Shown: positions 48,351 through 61,385 of the stretch, piece after piece
Numbering within the stretch: the stretch's first letter is position 1
Layout: every line of letters starts with the position of its first letter
Assembly (NCBI RefSeq): GCF_027172205.1
Contig: NC_070602.1
Span: 133,855,049 to 133,919,048 of the forward strand
Reading direction: 5' to 3'
Source: Podarcis raffonei
Taxonomy: Eukaryota > Chordata > Lepidosauria > Squamata > Lacertidae
DNA length: 64,000 bases
Program-made: the position numbers and the translations under genes
The notes under the pieces: model-generated
Seen by the model: only the letters and a program-made list of their open reading frames with translations
Database searches by the model: none
Told to the model about the DNA's origin: nothing

Positions 48351-51300
48351 CACCTAGGTTTGTGGGGAAGCAAATCCACCGCCCACCCATTTAGCTAGGG
48401 CTTTGGCACTGATCCTGCCCATGCTACCACCCTAACCCAGAAAAAAGCCTTTTTCTAAGTGCTGGTTTCCATGTGCACAACTATAAATGGATAGCTGCGG
48501 GATTGTGTGTGACCTGGGCCTGTGAAGGATATCCATGACTGCTTAAATGCTACTGGTAAAGTTTTCCACATCACTTCCCAAACCATTCCCCCCCCCCCCA
48601 TGGTTTTGGCTTTCCAATTTCAGTGGGGAAGTTAAGTATGTGCTTAACTCACTCTCTGTTCAAAAGCAACAGGATGTCAGGCTACAATCCTATATATATA
48701 TATTGCACCGTGGAGTAACTGTCTGAACTCATTGAGCTTTTATGTCTTGAGTAGACGTAACATGGTTTAAAGAACTTAAGCGGGGCTGGCCCACACCTCT
48801 CAAAATAAAACAGCATCTTTTCCGTCCAGTTGCCAATCCATTTCTTTTACTAAGGTAGGCATGTAGGCCTTATCCATTGGCTGCCATCAAAAGCAACTCT
48901 TTCCAGGATCACTTGTTCCAGCCTCTGTTTCTTCAAGCGCACCTGCCCAGCAGTGGCTGCAATTGGAACATTTTTCCAGTGCCTTCCTTTATTGGATGGG
49001 GAAAAGTGTGAACAGGATCGGACTCTTACATTAGCCTAGCGGCACAGGAAACTGCTATGCTGGTGGAGCTCCCTCCTCCCTGCCTGTTGCCGAGATAATG
49101 TGGGGAGGAGGGTTGCAAGACGATGCCAGAGCTTCCTTCTCCCTCGGATGCTCAGCTCCCACACCTGCTGCTACTGCTGGGCGTTAGCCGGAGGGAGTGT
49201 GCAACCTGGGAAAGGACACATCCAGTTCCTGGACCGGATGGCTGTGTTACTCGGTGGTGTCAAATGTTAAGCATACACATGGATGCAGCAGGCAGAGGCA
49301 AGAGAGGAGGGGCTGGTGGAAACTTGGCCAGAGAGGCTATGGCCTGGACAGGAACTAGCAACGCTCCCCTTTTCCTCTGGAGCCCATGGAAGGCAGAGGG
49401 AAACTGCAGGGGCAGAACTTCTTGAAGGAATTTGGCTGTACTTCTACAGGCGGTCGGTTTTTAAGTATTTGACAGAGTAGCTCCAGCTTGCAGACGTCAT
49501 CCATTGAGTTAAAGAGTTGCTCTTGTTTTTAAAAATTAACACTATCCAAATTATTACAGGGTTCACTTAACTCGGCTTCTCTTGTCAGAGAACTGACAAG
49601 GATCTGGCATCTTAAAATAGCCAGGATGCGGATTGACGTAGACCATAACTTCCTCTGGAGGTGAGGGGAAGAGGAGGGGCTTTTTCCCCTTGAAAAGTTT
49701 AGTAACTCTTTTTTTAAAAGGGTTTGCATTCTATCCTTCCTCAAAGTCCATTAACTTAGAGCAAATAGCATTTTACTCTCAAAGCAACCCTGTGAAGTCG
49801 GTTGAGTGACTTGCCCACAGCCTCCTGGTGAGCCTCATTGTAGTGGATGCAGTGAGAAGAGAGCAGCAATCAGGATCTAACCACTGCCCCTCTGGCTGTT
49901 TCTGCGGCATATGCACCTTCCTTCCTTCCAGTTGTGCTGTCTGTCAGTCTTATTTAGCACAGAGTTGGCTGGGTATCATGGAGTTAAGTGGGAGACCCTA
50001 CCTTGAAGGCAGTGGTTGAATGACCTCCTTCCAGAATCTATGGACCTGCCACTCCTAGTGTACTGCAGGAGGAAAAGGCTAGAGGGATGCTTGGCCCAAA
50101 CTTCTGATTTTGAATTGGAAGCTGCCAATTGGCCACAATGGTGATGCAGAGGTGTCACTCTACTGCTATACCTCTGTGCTTGGCATTGGTCATTTTGGAT
50201 GGCAGCCTCACTCAATTTAATGCCATTGTCCATCCTTGGTATGCTTTTCTACGCTGCATTCTTCCTTTCCAAAGGACTTTGGTGGAAAATGCTCCAGCAC
50301 AGTATCATTCCTTCAAAACAACCACGTTCATAGTCATTATTACTGAGCAATTTTTCTTCCAGTTTTCTATATGAGGAAATTATTAAAGTTGTGCCGCAGT
50401 GAGGTTTGTCGTCCCCGCCCCCCCCGCCCAGCTGCTTTAGGGAGCTTAAATGCTGTTAACAGTGCAGACCAGTTGAAATGACATGTTCACCTTGACAGCA
50501 TTAAACATTTAGCTCACAATCTAACATGGCATTAGGGCACACTTAAATCCATTGAAATTAATGGCCTTAAGTGGAAACTGTTGGGATTACTTTCTTCAAT
50601 TTGTAGAATAAATATTTTTGTTAACCTGAGTTGCCTCCCCCCACAAAGGAGAAGTATATCATGTAATATTTCTTGCTAATGGCACAATGGAAAAGATGTT
50701 CTTTGAAATATTAGCTTAAACTGCCGTTAGCTCCTTTACCTTCATCAGAGACACCAAGCCAACTGAGCAATGCATATGAGCAAAATTATTGCTCGTTTCG
50801 TCTCCCCTGCCCCAAACTGGTTTCACTACCTAGCCAAGCTATGACTGAAGTAGAAAATACTGAATTTCATTTACATTTGTCATATGCTAACAAGATTCAT
50901 GATTTCTCCCTCCCACTACAATCTGTGCAGTAAGCAGGTTTCAATTGCCAATACTTATTTTAGCATTGTCCCCAGGATTTGGTCCTCACTGCAGCTTCCT
51001 CTATGCCAAACTCAAAAATGAAAAGGGCATTCTTCCAGACTTTGCTGTGCATGTTTCCATTCATTACCTGCAGTTTCCTGGACCACTGTACTGATTTACT
51101 AAGTAGATCGGCAGTGGCTACGTAAACTGTCTTGCAGGGAGAAAGAGACCAGCTGTATATTTTTTACTTTCCTCACCAAACCATGCAAACATACAAGATA
51201 CTTCTCTGTAGCAGATGCTCATCATTTTTGTATGTATGGGTGACTGCTTTGAAAATCCTGATCTTATTTCCACCCAATGCTGTACCTAGTGGAATGGCGA

Positions 51301-52215
51301 TACAGTACAGGGAAAATAAATCTGCTCATTGCAACTTTGCTAGAAGGTACAGGCACCTTCTGGTTAAAGTCTGAAATAGCTCACCTTGCACAATTTGTGA
51401 AACACCCAGCCAAAACATGGCCTTGACAATCAGCCTGTTTCTCATTGCAGGCAGGCAGCTAAAGTAGGTTTATCAAAAGTCCTGGTAGGCTGCAATCAAT
51501 AGCTGGGGAAGGGAGCTGGATGGAACATGGGCTGTTGAGAGGCCCAATTTTAACTTAAGTGGTTTCTAAAGTCACCCTACCTTACTGGTTTAATACGTTT
51601 GTAGTCTAATGCAATAACTTGATGAATCAAAAAGTTGTGCTTGCAGTAGTTTAGGAACATGACTGCTTATGGTAAGGAAACTAAAACGGTTGCCAGATGA
51701 TAAAAGGAAGAGATTGAAAAGTAAGAAGCAGGGCATAATATATTGCATAACATTGCCTTTTGGAATGCAGCAAACATCAGTGTACAAGTTGTCATTCGTT
51801 TTGACCCTTACAGGGTTCTTTTTCATTGAGACATTGTGTACATCGGCATGTTCCAAGACAGAATTGCACCGTGTAGTTATAGTATGTAAATATTTGTATT
51901 AAAAGAATTAAGTTTGTATATATTCTGAATCTCTAGTGAACTTTTGATACGGGTTGGAAGCAGGTTGTAAATTCTCACTGACAAAGAGGCAGCTTTGGAT
52001 ACAGATAAACAGGATGGAAGTCCGGGGCATTAAATGGCTGTACTTGATACTGGATTCATGCTTGGGTCATGCTGCTTTTTTTCAGTTGTGCCTTGTGGAG
52101 GGATGAAGCTTTTACATACTACTTGCAATATGATTATGAAAATACCATGCCAAATGATGTTAAAAAAAAATGAAAGGAAAAGACATCGTTGATTCTGTAA
52201 AAAGCTTTAAGAGGA

Positions 52216-52248
52216 AATAAACTAACTTCAAACTGCCACCTAAATAAA
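52216..52248 (+). promoter_or_regulatory. FZD5: Candidate distal FZD5 poly(A) signals
   Basis: Two AATAAA hexamers (52216-52221 and 52243-52248) are followed by a CT/GT-rich tract (about 52310-52342) that suits a cleavage-stimulating element. This is the last such cluster before the CCNYL1 signals on the other strand. Confidence 0.5.
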
Positions 52249-52677
52249 TGCCTAAACATGATGATTGCAAGCATGGTTAGGGAATAATTCTATATGAAAA
52301 GTGAACAGGCTCTCTCTCATTCTGTGTGTATGTGTGTCTGTAGTACACAACCTAACCTTTTACAGGCCACTAGCTGTTGTACTCTGATATACAGGGCTGT
52401 TTTAAAGAAAATGCTGATGATGGGCTTGGTTTTTCAAAAGCTCTGTACCAAACTTCCAGCTTTTGCATAGAAATTACACAGGGACAGATAGTGTAACAGA
52501 AACCCAAGCCACAGCAACTCGATAAGTGGCTTTCGAAAAGTTCTCCATCCTGTTCATTCCAGGGCCAACACCTTAAGGATCTTTTTTAAGTATAGCAAAC
52601 TGCAGCATACATTTTATGCAAATAAAAAAAGAATCCCAAGAAAACAGAGTTGCAAGAAAACAAAGACGAACCATAGC

Positions 52678-52683
52678 TTTATT
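52678..52683 (-). promoter_or_regulatory. CCNYL1: Candidate distal CCNYL1 poly(A) signal
   Basis: AATAAA on the minus strand (gaaaataaagctatgg) is followed by T-rich sequence (cgtctttgttttcttgc). It lies about 430 bases from the last FZD5 candidate signal on the opposite strand. Confidence 0.5.
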
Positions 52684-52947
52684 TTCCAGTTTGTGATTAT
52701 GGTGAACTGAAAAAACAAAACAAAAATTACAGGAATGTATTCTCTGTCTGGGAAAAGAACCATTATATAAAACCATCAAGAAAGTTCTGCTAAGCGGTAA
52801 CAGGCTTTTGGCTTGGAAGTGGAGAAAAGCCTAGAACCTTTTCCACAGAACATGGATGGAGTTCCTTCCTCAGTGCATCATTTCTAGGAGGTTAATGCTT
52901 GCAGTGCCAAAGAGTTAACCCAAAAAAGTTTTAAGCCAAACACAGCT

Positions 52948-53120
52948 TACCGTATTTTTCGCTCTATAACACGCACCTGACCATAACACGCACGTAGTTT
53001 TTAGAGGAGGAAAATCCGTAGGCATGCCACCCGTAGGCATTTCCTCCATAACACGCACAGACATTTCCCCTTACTTTTTAGGAGGAAAAAAGTGAGTGTT
53101 ATGGTGCAAAAAATACGGTA
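52948..53120. mobile_element. Tc1/mariner-like MITE
   Basis: The element (52950-53118, 169 bp) starts CCGTATTTTTCGCTCTATAA and ends with the inverted ttatggtgcaaaaaatacgg, with TA on each side (52948-52949, 53119-53120). The interior repeats ataacacgcac. It lies in the probable CCNYL1 3' UTR. A related element begins at 63866. Confidence 0.88.
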
Positions 53121-54584
53121 ATTAACAAATGACCACTTTATAAATAGATACTTAAAAAAAAAGCTCCTGCTAGCTAAAACTGATCCAAGATACCCCCTCG
53201 TTTATATGATTTTCTCAAATCAAGACTTCAGCAGCAGTTTTGAGTCTGAAACTGCTATATATACATGAGCAGAGGAAAAGTTACCGAGACAGTGGAGAGA
53301 CTGAATACCAGAGCCCCCAGTAGCTGAGTGATGGACTGCCACTGAGCCCACAGTCCTTTAATTTGTCATCACACAATGACTGGTTTATGCAACCAACTAG
53401 GCTTGCATATTGAATTCACGTACTGTAGCAGGCAGTCTTTACTGAACAGGAGCACAACTAAAAATGGCCCATGCTAGACAAACCACTCCAAATGCAGTGT
53501 GAAAATTAACAAGGCACTCCCGAGTTCTTTTAAGAGACAACCATGATTATATTTCTGAAACATAGTGTGTGACTAACCTCTATTCTAGGTGGATGCAAGG
53601 CAGTCTCTGCTACTGCGTACAAGTACTGCTACTGTCACCATATATATGTATTCAAATGGTTTCGAATATACCATTGTATTCAGGCTTGTAAAGATGATTA
53701 CACCTGCATATTGCAGATGGGGCTTAAAGGTTTTGAGTTGCCAGGAGCCACTTAGTACATTCACAGTGGGATTCAAACAGGAACTTGTGGAATCATGGTT
53801 CAGTAACTTCCAGGTCTGTCATTTTCTTTAAGAATAAAAAGTATTCTCTCTGAAATTCTAAAGGAGCAACTCCCCAAATTGTTTTGTACCCTGCTTTTTA
53901 GAAGGTTGTAAGCATCCTTTACATCTTTACCAAGAGGCCAGTGGCAGTAGGGAGTTTGAAATTGCACGAGAATTCAAAATTCCAAAAGCAAGCCTTTTCC
54001 CCAACCAGCTGTATCCTGGGGTGTGATGTTCTATTTCAAGGAACCAAAGGCCACTAGAAAAAGGACAAAAGTAGAAAAACCTAATATGCCAACCATGTGC
54101 GCTGCTTGCTCACGTCCCAGAAAGAGAGAAACGAGAACTGTTGCCTGTGTCCTAAAAGTACTGGAACCAGCTCAGAAGACTGTTAGAGTAGGAAGGCAAT
54201 GCCTTGAGATGGCCGCATCGCAGCTAACCATTTCCACTTCCCATTCAAGGAATAATGCCCATCTCCCCTCTTGCCTACGACACATTGTCTTTAATATGTC
54301 ACCACAACGTACGTCTTTCATTCGTCCACATTGCCCTCAAGTCCAGTGAAGAGGCACAGAAACATTTGTTTCATTTGCAGTGGGCCCTTGTTCTGCATTA
54401 TCAGACGTCTTTTAACACACACAGGGGAAGACAGTTCCCTCTCGCCATAACACAGGTCAAGGGAAGATAAGAAACCCTGCGTGAGGCAGGATAAAAAGCA
54501 CAAATATTCAAAAAGAAGGTAGCTTTGCTGTCACTCAGATTTTGGGCAGGTATTTTCAGGATTGTGCCAGTGGGCTGTGGCGGC

Positions 54585-54735
54585 TAAAGGGTCTTACATT
54601 GTATGTTTGGGGGAAACCAAGGCTCAAACGTCAGCTCCACTACAAGGCTGACTAGGTAAGGCTCAAGGAGCAGTGATTAGTTATTACCTACAAACCTAGT
54701 TTATCACGCAGGGCTGCTGTGAGACACAAACGGTG
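54585..54735 (+). mobile_element. CORE-SINE-like fragment
   Basis: The phrases caaggctcaaacgtcagctc and cagggctgctgtgagacaca follow the order of MIR/CORE-SINE copies in reptiles (caaatcccagctcagccac, acagggttgttgtgagga). It is diverged and the limits are approximate. Confidence 0.45.
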
Positions 54736-57700
54736 CTGTAAGCAAAGGTCTCTCCACTACAACACAGCACATGAGGCAAACTGGAAGTTTTCTTCCTTTG
54801 AAGGAAATCCCTCTTTCGGTCATAAATCTTTGGAAGAGCTCAGGAAGAGACTTAAAATACAAGGAAGGAAGGGGTTAGTATGCTCACTTATGATAATGCT
54901 CAGCACTTGCGCACACAGAGATAACTGTGTGTGAGAAAGATCCAGACATGTCTTACAGTTTTTTAGAAGGAAGATTGCTGCTGTTACTGCTGCATTGCCT
55001 AGAGAGCTAGGCAAACACAGAACACTCCCCTCCCCTAAGCGTGTTTCAAGCTGCAAAGCTTGAAGCTATCCCTGTATCTATGTTAGGAAGCGGAGAAGAA
55101 TCTGGAGCTGGGCTTTTCTTTCCTAGGAAGAAAAAGTAAAAAAGGCAGTTATGTACTAACCCAGGAACCTGGCTCCCTACCAGAAGCAACCTTGTGAATG
55201 CTGCAAGCATCTCATTTTTTAGCTGTCATAGATGGTGGTTTGTCCAGCTTGCTCATTATGCCTTTCTGCACATATATACAGAGACCTGCCTCCATTCACC
55301 AGTTTAAGCCCACACTGAATTCTGCTGCTTGTTCACTCCAGAAAACAAGCAGAGCTTTCAGAAGCTAACATTACATGAAGATTCTATGAAGAGGGGCACA
55401 AAAAACTCAAGTCCGGCAAATGCTCAGAAAACACCTGATACGAACTGAAGTCACTGCTTTTGATTTTTTTGGGAGGGGGGCAGGATTAGTGATTAACATC
55501 TAAAACACGTCTATGTTCTAGTGTACCATCTTCCATTATCTTGGTGGCGAAACAATCTTCTCAACAGCATCGCTGCTGCCCCCCCCCCACTACCCCATTT
55601 CAGACACAGGAAGCAACGGATCAGAAGGATGCAGGGCAAGTGGAAAAGGTCAAGAATGAGAGGCTTGGTGCCCCCAAGTTCAAGATCTGTGCTCAAGCCC
55701 TGCATCTTGCCAGATGACCTTGAATCAGTCCCATACAGACCACCACAATACCCACGTTAATCGGCTCCTAGCTTCCTTGAGAAATGTAATTCAAACCCAC
55801 ACATGCCCAAGTGCCTTAAGGTCATAGAAATACAGACCCATTAACCATCAAACAGATTCCTGTTGTTACTCAAGTGTCAGGTGGAGGCTGAGTCCAGCAC
55901 ATCAAGAAGAGATTTACCATTTTTCCTATAGGTTGCCTACAGCACCCAGGTGCCCTGCTATGTCTGGAAAAAGCACCACTCACAATTAGACCCAAGCTTT
56001 TGCCACTTTTGGTCACTGGGCACCCCTCTCCCTAGAAGCAACCGCACCAGTACAAGGAGCAACAGTTTCATCACTTAAGAACAAAGCCTTTTAGCAGGTA
56101 CTTGTTCACCTTTACTGGAACACTCCCCTCTCTCCTTTCCCTTCCTTCACACCTACCTGCTTACCCGGCAACAAGCAGCAGCCCTTAACATTTATTCTGC
56201 TGTTCAAGTGCAGGTCCTTTTACCTGGCAAACCTGTTTGAAGAGGTTTCAATATGTAATTGCCTTGGAGACAAAAACAAACGGTTATACACAAGAGGCAA
56301 TATGGCAGCAGCAATCAAGTGAGCTGAACACTGACCAGTCCCTGAACTTCCTATTAAGCACATATGAATGAATGGGCAAGGTTGGGCTCCTCTTCAAAAA
56401 CGTATCTTCACGTGGCAAAGTGAGCATACGAGAAACACTTTGCGCTGAAACTAGCACGTACATTGCTGGTTCGCCATTCGCTGTCAAGAGCTCTTTCCTG
56501 TATCAGAAGGACGTTATCACATAGTAACTGAATCAGCAACTCAAATGGAATTTCACTACAGCACTTTGAGAACATAGATGAATTTGGCAGGGTGTGAGAT
56601 GTTCCATTTACTGTACGGTTTCTACTTTCTGAATATACCTTTTCATTGTAAACTGTGTGACATCTCACCCTCCTCTCCAAACAGTGGCAACCGTTTATTT
56701 GGTAAGTGAAAATGCACACACACTCCCCCTTGCAGCTACGTGCAGGGTGCTGTTGCAAAATGTTATGATAGATGCTAATGGAGTCTACCCTTTTCCTTCA
56801 AGCCCTACTTTCTCACTAAGCTTGTCCCTACTCACACCCACCTGTTGAACAAGCACTTTTTGAATAAAGTGCAATTCAAGCCTGGCGCCTTGCTGGATGC
56901 ATACTGGACATGAATACCTGGTGTGCTCCCAATGGAAAGAACATTTTTGCAGTTTTATTACTTGAAGCTGCACTATGATCAGCTTGAAGAGTTCATGGAA
57001 AGCTTGATTGTGTTTTGGTGGACAGAAATTAGTTTAATAATTTACTTTAAGTTTTTTACTTAAAGGCTAGCTGGACAACATTAGACATCTTGGAATGGCA
57101 TTTCCAGCTTGCTTCACATTCCAGGAATGAATTTGGGAAGTTACTCCCAAGTAAGTACACACACAGTGGCAAAACTAGTAGACTCTCCACTGAGAATATG
57201 CTTTTGACAAAACAATTTCCCCCCTTATTTTCCTCGTGCCTAGTAGTAAGGTGGGAGACAACATTAAAAAGTCACAATGCTCAGAGGCCTTTCTCTAAGT
57301 CCCCCTTACCTTCAGAGGAGAAGAGTGTGGTAGCTGGCTATTGCATCATTTCAGTGGTGCTGTCTCCATGTATGGCATGCTCTCTGCAGGACACCTCTGA
57401 GGTTGAGAAGCGTTTTTTGGCTTTATTTGTCCAGACCATGAATGGGGAACTTATGGCCCTCTAGATATAGCTGGATTATAACTCCCATTATTGCTGCTAA
57501 CTGGGAATGCTGGCTGGAGCTGGAGCCCATGATCATTTTGAAGAGCCAGTTTCCACATCCTGATCTAGCCTTCTAGATCCTGTGAATGTTTATATCCAGT
57601 TGTTTTTATTGCTTTATGCAGAGGCTGTTGTGTGTCGTTGATTTGGTACTACTGATTTCATTGTTTGATTAGCGTAGACTGCTCTGGATTGAGTCTTCTG

Positions 57701-58058
57701 GACTGAAAAATCAGGCAGAAAACTTTTGTAGTAACATTGAGACATTGGATGCAATCTAGCAGGCACCACTAAAGACTATTTCAGTGCACCTAGGTTCAGG
57801 GCTCTTCTACATTTCCTCCCAAGAAACATTTTTATCCGAGAAACTTGGGACCGAGACATACAAAGCACACTAACTCCACCTGATCTTAATTAAAATAGAG
57901 TTTATTATTAGCTTCTCTTTTAATACAAACATGAGAAAGGAAAGCCACCTGAAGATGTAGCATTTGTTTCAAAACTGAATTGTGATTAATACCTGAAATC
58001 ACAGACTCTGTAGAATGCCTGCCTAGAGCTGGTAGGTTAAAATACAGCATGAGACTTT

Positions 58059-58381
58059 GGCTCCATCTGCACTTTGCATTTAAAACAGTTTCCTACCACT
58101 TTAAACAGTCATGGCATCCCCCGAAGGATGCTGAGAGCCGTAGTTTCTTAAGGTGCTGAATGTTGTTAGAAGACCCTCATTCTCTTCAAGGAGCTACAAT
58201 TCCCAGAGGTCCCTGGAAAGAGGGAGTGACTGCTAAACCACTCTGAGAATTGTAGCTCTGTAGGGAGAAAAGGGGTCTACTAAGGAATCTCAGCACCCTT
58301 AACAAACCACATTTCCCAGAATTCTTTGGGGGAAATGGCAGTTTAAAGTGGTATGATACTGCTTTAAATGCAGATGGGGCC
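58059..58381. mobile_element. Large palindromic MITE, nearly complete
   Basis: The ends ggctccatctgca and tgcagatggggcc are inverted, and the arms mirror each other inward (accactttaaacagtcatgg, then gtttaaagtggtatgatact; ctacaattcccagaggtccc, then gagaattgtagctctgtagg). At about 320 bp it can fold into one long imperfect hairpin. No target duplication is preserved. It lies in the probable CCNYL1 3' UTR. Confidence 0.8.
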
Positions 58382-59760
58382 TAACAGTCCAAGTGCCACT
58401 GACAATTCAAGAAGCAAGTTGGGCTGGATATGAAGTAATAGCAAAAGGTACCAGATTGCAATAGGGACTGCTTTCAATGTATCAACTGTTTAGATCATTT
58501 GACTTGGAGTGGTGAAGGTTTGTAATCCAGGTTGCTTCCTACTTTTAGGAGCAGAAAACTTGATTCACCCCAAATTCCCATTCTGGACAAGCAAAATTAA
58601 TTTACACAAAAAGCCAATGTTTAGAAGTTCACTTCCAGAGCAAGGAACATTATATACTAGGTTTTAAAAGGGAAAAAAGTGTTTTCAAAAGAGTAATGAT
58701 ATGAACTGAAGATCATCATACCTCCCTCATCAACACGTCCAGCACCTTCAAAATAGTTCTCCATTGTGAATTTAAAGCTTTTTGGCAGCACGGGACAAAA
58801 GCAAACCTTGCTCCATATCCATTGTTTGTAGTGGAAGAGTTTAGCAGAGCAGCCTTATTGTCTGTTCATCGCCAAGTCAGTACATTTGTTCAGGCTAAGC
58901 TTTCAATGCAGCTCTATTCAGCGCTTCAGGCAAAAGAAAGTGTATTATGCAGACTGTGTCTCTCCCAGGGCTCAACTAGAAGTATAAGAACGTGAGAGCA
59001 CCATAGTTGACAAGAAATGGACCCTGACCAACTGGCTTTCAAATCAGTGAACACAGAAGACCATTTCTCTGCTCCTGTCCCCAAAGGTTTCCAGTCCCTT
59101 GACCATCTCAAGTGGCGGGTTTTGCATTTAAAGAGTTAGCACAGCTTGCTGCTCAGCAGCTCCTTGGTCTTTTGACTGAACTCCAGTGTAGGAATCAAGA
59201 GTCTTGCTAGTAAATGTGTGGTGAGGGGAGGGAGGGAAGAACCCTTCACTGGTCAATGCCGTAGCATTAGTCCCAGACTGGTTTTATACTGTGTTAGCAT
59301 TTAACACTGCACTGAAAGGCAACTGCAGTCTGGTCCTGGATGACTGAGAGGGGGAAGAACGTCGCGACTACTGTCGTGTTAATGTTCAAATTCTAAAATG
59401 TAAAACTAGTCATTATTAAAAACTCACATAGTTCACAGCTATAGGCCTACACAGTAAGCAAACATCTGTGGGGGTTTTTTTTGGGGGGGTGAGGGTCAGT
59501 GAGGAGAAAAGGGGGGAAGACTCAAAAGTTTTTGAACCTCTTGGTTTTTAATGGAGTGTGCCCATTTGAAAGAGGTTCCATCTCTCCCCCCCTCCGCCTG
59601 GAATCATGCTCCTCTGGCTCTGGGCTCCCTTGGCTTGCTGTGCTCACCCCGTCCGCTGGCTGGAAGACGCCATCGCCATTGACTTGTGAGCTTGGAGTGG
59701 AGGTGGTATCCCCGGCCGACAGGAATCCTGGCGCCACAAGATCGCAGCTTTCCATCTTGC

Positions 59761-59877
59761 TCAAGAGAGGATGGCGTTAGTACGGCGGATCCCAACTAAG
59801 TTATCAGCACTGAATGATCGTCTCATAGCAGCTTTTGACAAATCTTTGTATTTGTCCTCACACAGCCTGGAGATAGC
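59761..59877 (-). CDS. CCNYL1: CCNYL1, last coding exon
   Basis: On the minus strand, acceptor AG (59879-59878) is followed by 38 codons and TGA (59763-59761). The product starts [20 protein letters not shown] and ends [18 protein letters not shown]. This is the C-terminal tail of cyclin Y-like proteins. The SFSADN segment is the conserved basic/serine motif that in cyclin Y is phosphorylated and bound by 14-3-3. The text fits CCNYL1 better than CCNY, whose tail I recall as RKRSASADNLTLPRWSPAII. It splices in phase to 62639-62801. The ORF continuing at 59764-59522 in another frame is UTR. Confidence 0.93.
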   Translation of the reverse strand, partial: AISRLCEDKYKDLSKAAMRRSFSADNLVGIRRTNAILS

Positions 59878-60253
59878 CTAGAAAACATGTTCAAGCCAGA
59901 AATATGAGCTCAGTAGGACGAGAACCAGGATCTCAGGCACCCCATCTCAGCATCTGTTTAATTGTATTACCTCTCACTTTACTGATTCAGAAGTAGCAGG
60001 GGGGGAAAACCAATCACAAACCTAGGCTCATATTGATCTGAATGCTTCTTCTGCAGGCTCCAGGCCAATTTACTAACTAGGTTTTTCAATTCTCAAACGG
60101 AAACATTCTTTAAGCAGCAGCGTCCATAAATATCTAAAGGCATCCCACACCTGCCTGAAAATGGACACTTTAATTGCATTTGGTGAAGATTTCAGACACT
60201 CCTTTTCAGCAAATAACTTCACTGTCCCTTTAGAGGGCTGCACATTCAATATA

Positions 60254-60450
60254 CAGTGGTACCTTGGGGTACATATGCTTCAGGTTACATACGCTTCAGG
60301 TTACAGACTCTGCTAACCCAGAAATAGTGCTTCAGGTTAAGAACTTTGCTTCAGGATGAGATCAGAAATTGTGCTCCGGTGGCACGGCGGCAGCAGGAGC
60401 CCCATTAGCTAAAGTGGTGCTTCAGGTTAAGAAGAGTTTAAGGTTAAGAA
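60254..60450. mobile_element. Tc1/mariner-like MITE, 3'-truncated copy
   Basis: It starts CAGTGGTACCTTGGGGTACA after TA (60252-60253) and follows the family seen at 35565-36034, including the extra ttcaggttacatacgc repeat of copy 2. It ends at about aaggttaagaatagg without the right TIR. Confidence 0.88.
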
Positions 60451-60940
60451 TAGGTGTGTTTAGCACCCAAAGCAGCACTGTAGTTCACTCTGTCTTGCCA
60501 AGTTCACTACATATCTTTTTCACAACTTCAGAAGAAGCAACGGGCATTCAGCTATGTTGGCAGGGACTACGTTCAACCCCTTTCAAGTTCTTGTTTTGAT
60601 AACATATATCCTGATATGAGAAGCCACACCACTCCATCAGAAGTTCTACTTGACTTCCAAACTGGCTCACATTGTCCTGGATATGTGAAGGGACCTCCTC
60701 TTTCCCTCCAACTGAAGATTATTCTGCACACTGTTTGCACAGAGAGCCCTCCAGGTAGGAGGAGTCAGATATGCCCCACATAACCAAGGTGTCCTGAGCC
60801 TTAGCATAACCACTGCACCACATTCCATTTGTATAATTGCAGCTGAGAAAAAACACTTGCACTACACACTTCAGTCCGTACAAATCATGCATGTCTTTCT
60901 AGGGTGGAATTATGTATTTTTTCTCACAATAAGTGAAACA

Positions 60941-60943
<3 letters not shown>

Positions 60944-60997
<54 letters not shown>
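60944..60997. repeat. (GA)n microsatellite
   Basis: About 26 uninterrupted GA units in the CCNYL1 last intron. Confidence 0.97.
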
Positions 60998-61000
<3 letters not shown>

Positions 61001-61210
61001 GTATAGCATCAGGAACAAGTATAAGGAACACAGAAATTATTCCAACAGGTTGACCCTTTCTTCTTGGAGGCTCAAAGCAAAGTCACCTTTTGGAAGTAGA
61101 TAACCAAAGTTCACTGAGACTGCAATCCTATATCCACTTACTGGGAAATAAGCCCAACAGAACCCAGAGGGACTTACTTCAGACATGCATTGGACTGGAA
61201 TGGACTGGGG

Positions 61211-61237
61211 GCGCGCGCACACACACACACACACACA
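61211..61237. repeat. (GC)4(AC)n microsatellite
   Basis: A short gc run passes directly into about nine AC units. Confidence 0.95.
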
Positions 61238-61385
61238 AGTTCATCATATGGACTGCGACATATGGAACCTGCAGGTGGGTGTGAGTTAATGTTATTCACG
61301 TGTCCTTTTCTTCCCTAAGTTAACAAAGTGAAGTGATCAAGAAGAGACTCTGCCATGCTTTCTTCAGGTTATCATTAGTGACACC

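Larger units (their letters stand above)
45752..52260 (+). other. FZD5: Probable FZD5 3' UTR
   Basis: No coding sequence is recognised downstream of the FZD5 stop for 6.5 kb. Candidate poly(A) signals lie at 50607-50612, 52216-52221 and 52243-52248; the last pair is followed by GT-rich DNA at 52312-52342. It contains repeat relics at 46385-46560, 47110-47205, 48175-48350 and 49770-49840. Shorter UTR forms ending near 50.4-50.6 kb are possible. Confidence 0.55.
52660..59760 (-). other. CCNYL1: Probable CCNYL1 3' UTR
   Basis: The last CCNYL1 exon continues without coding sequence past its stop toward lower coordinates. The best distal poly(A) signal on the minus strand is 52678-52683, followed by T-rich DNA. 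Another candidate lies near 57900-57905. The region carries a Tc1/mariner-like MITE (52950-53118), a CORE-SINE-like fragment (54585-54735) and two palindromic MITE relics (57440-57560, 58059-58381). The full length is inferred. Confidence 0.5.

Noticed and set aside
59522-59764. 80-codon minus-strand ORF beginning [13 protein letters not shown]
   Set aside because: It lies downstream of the CCNYL1 stop in another frame and has no recognisable domain.
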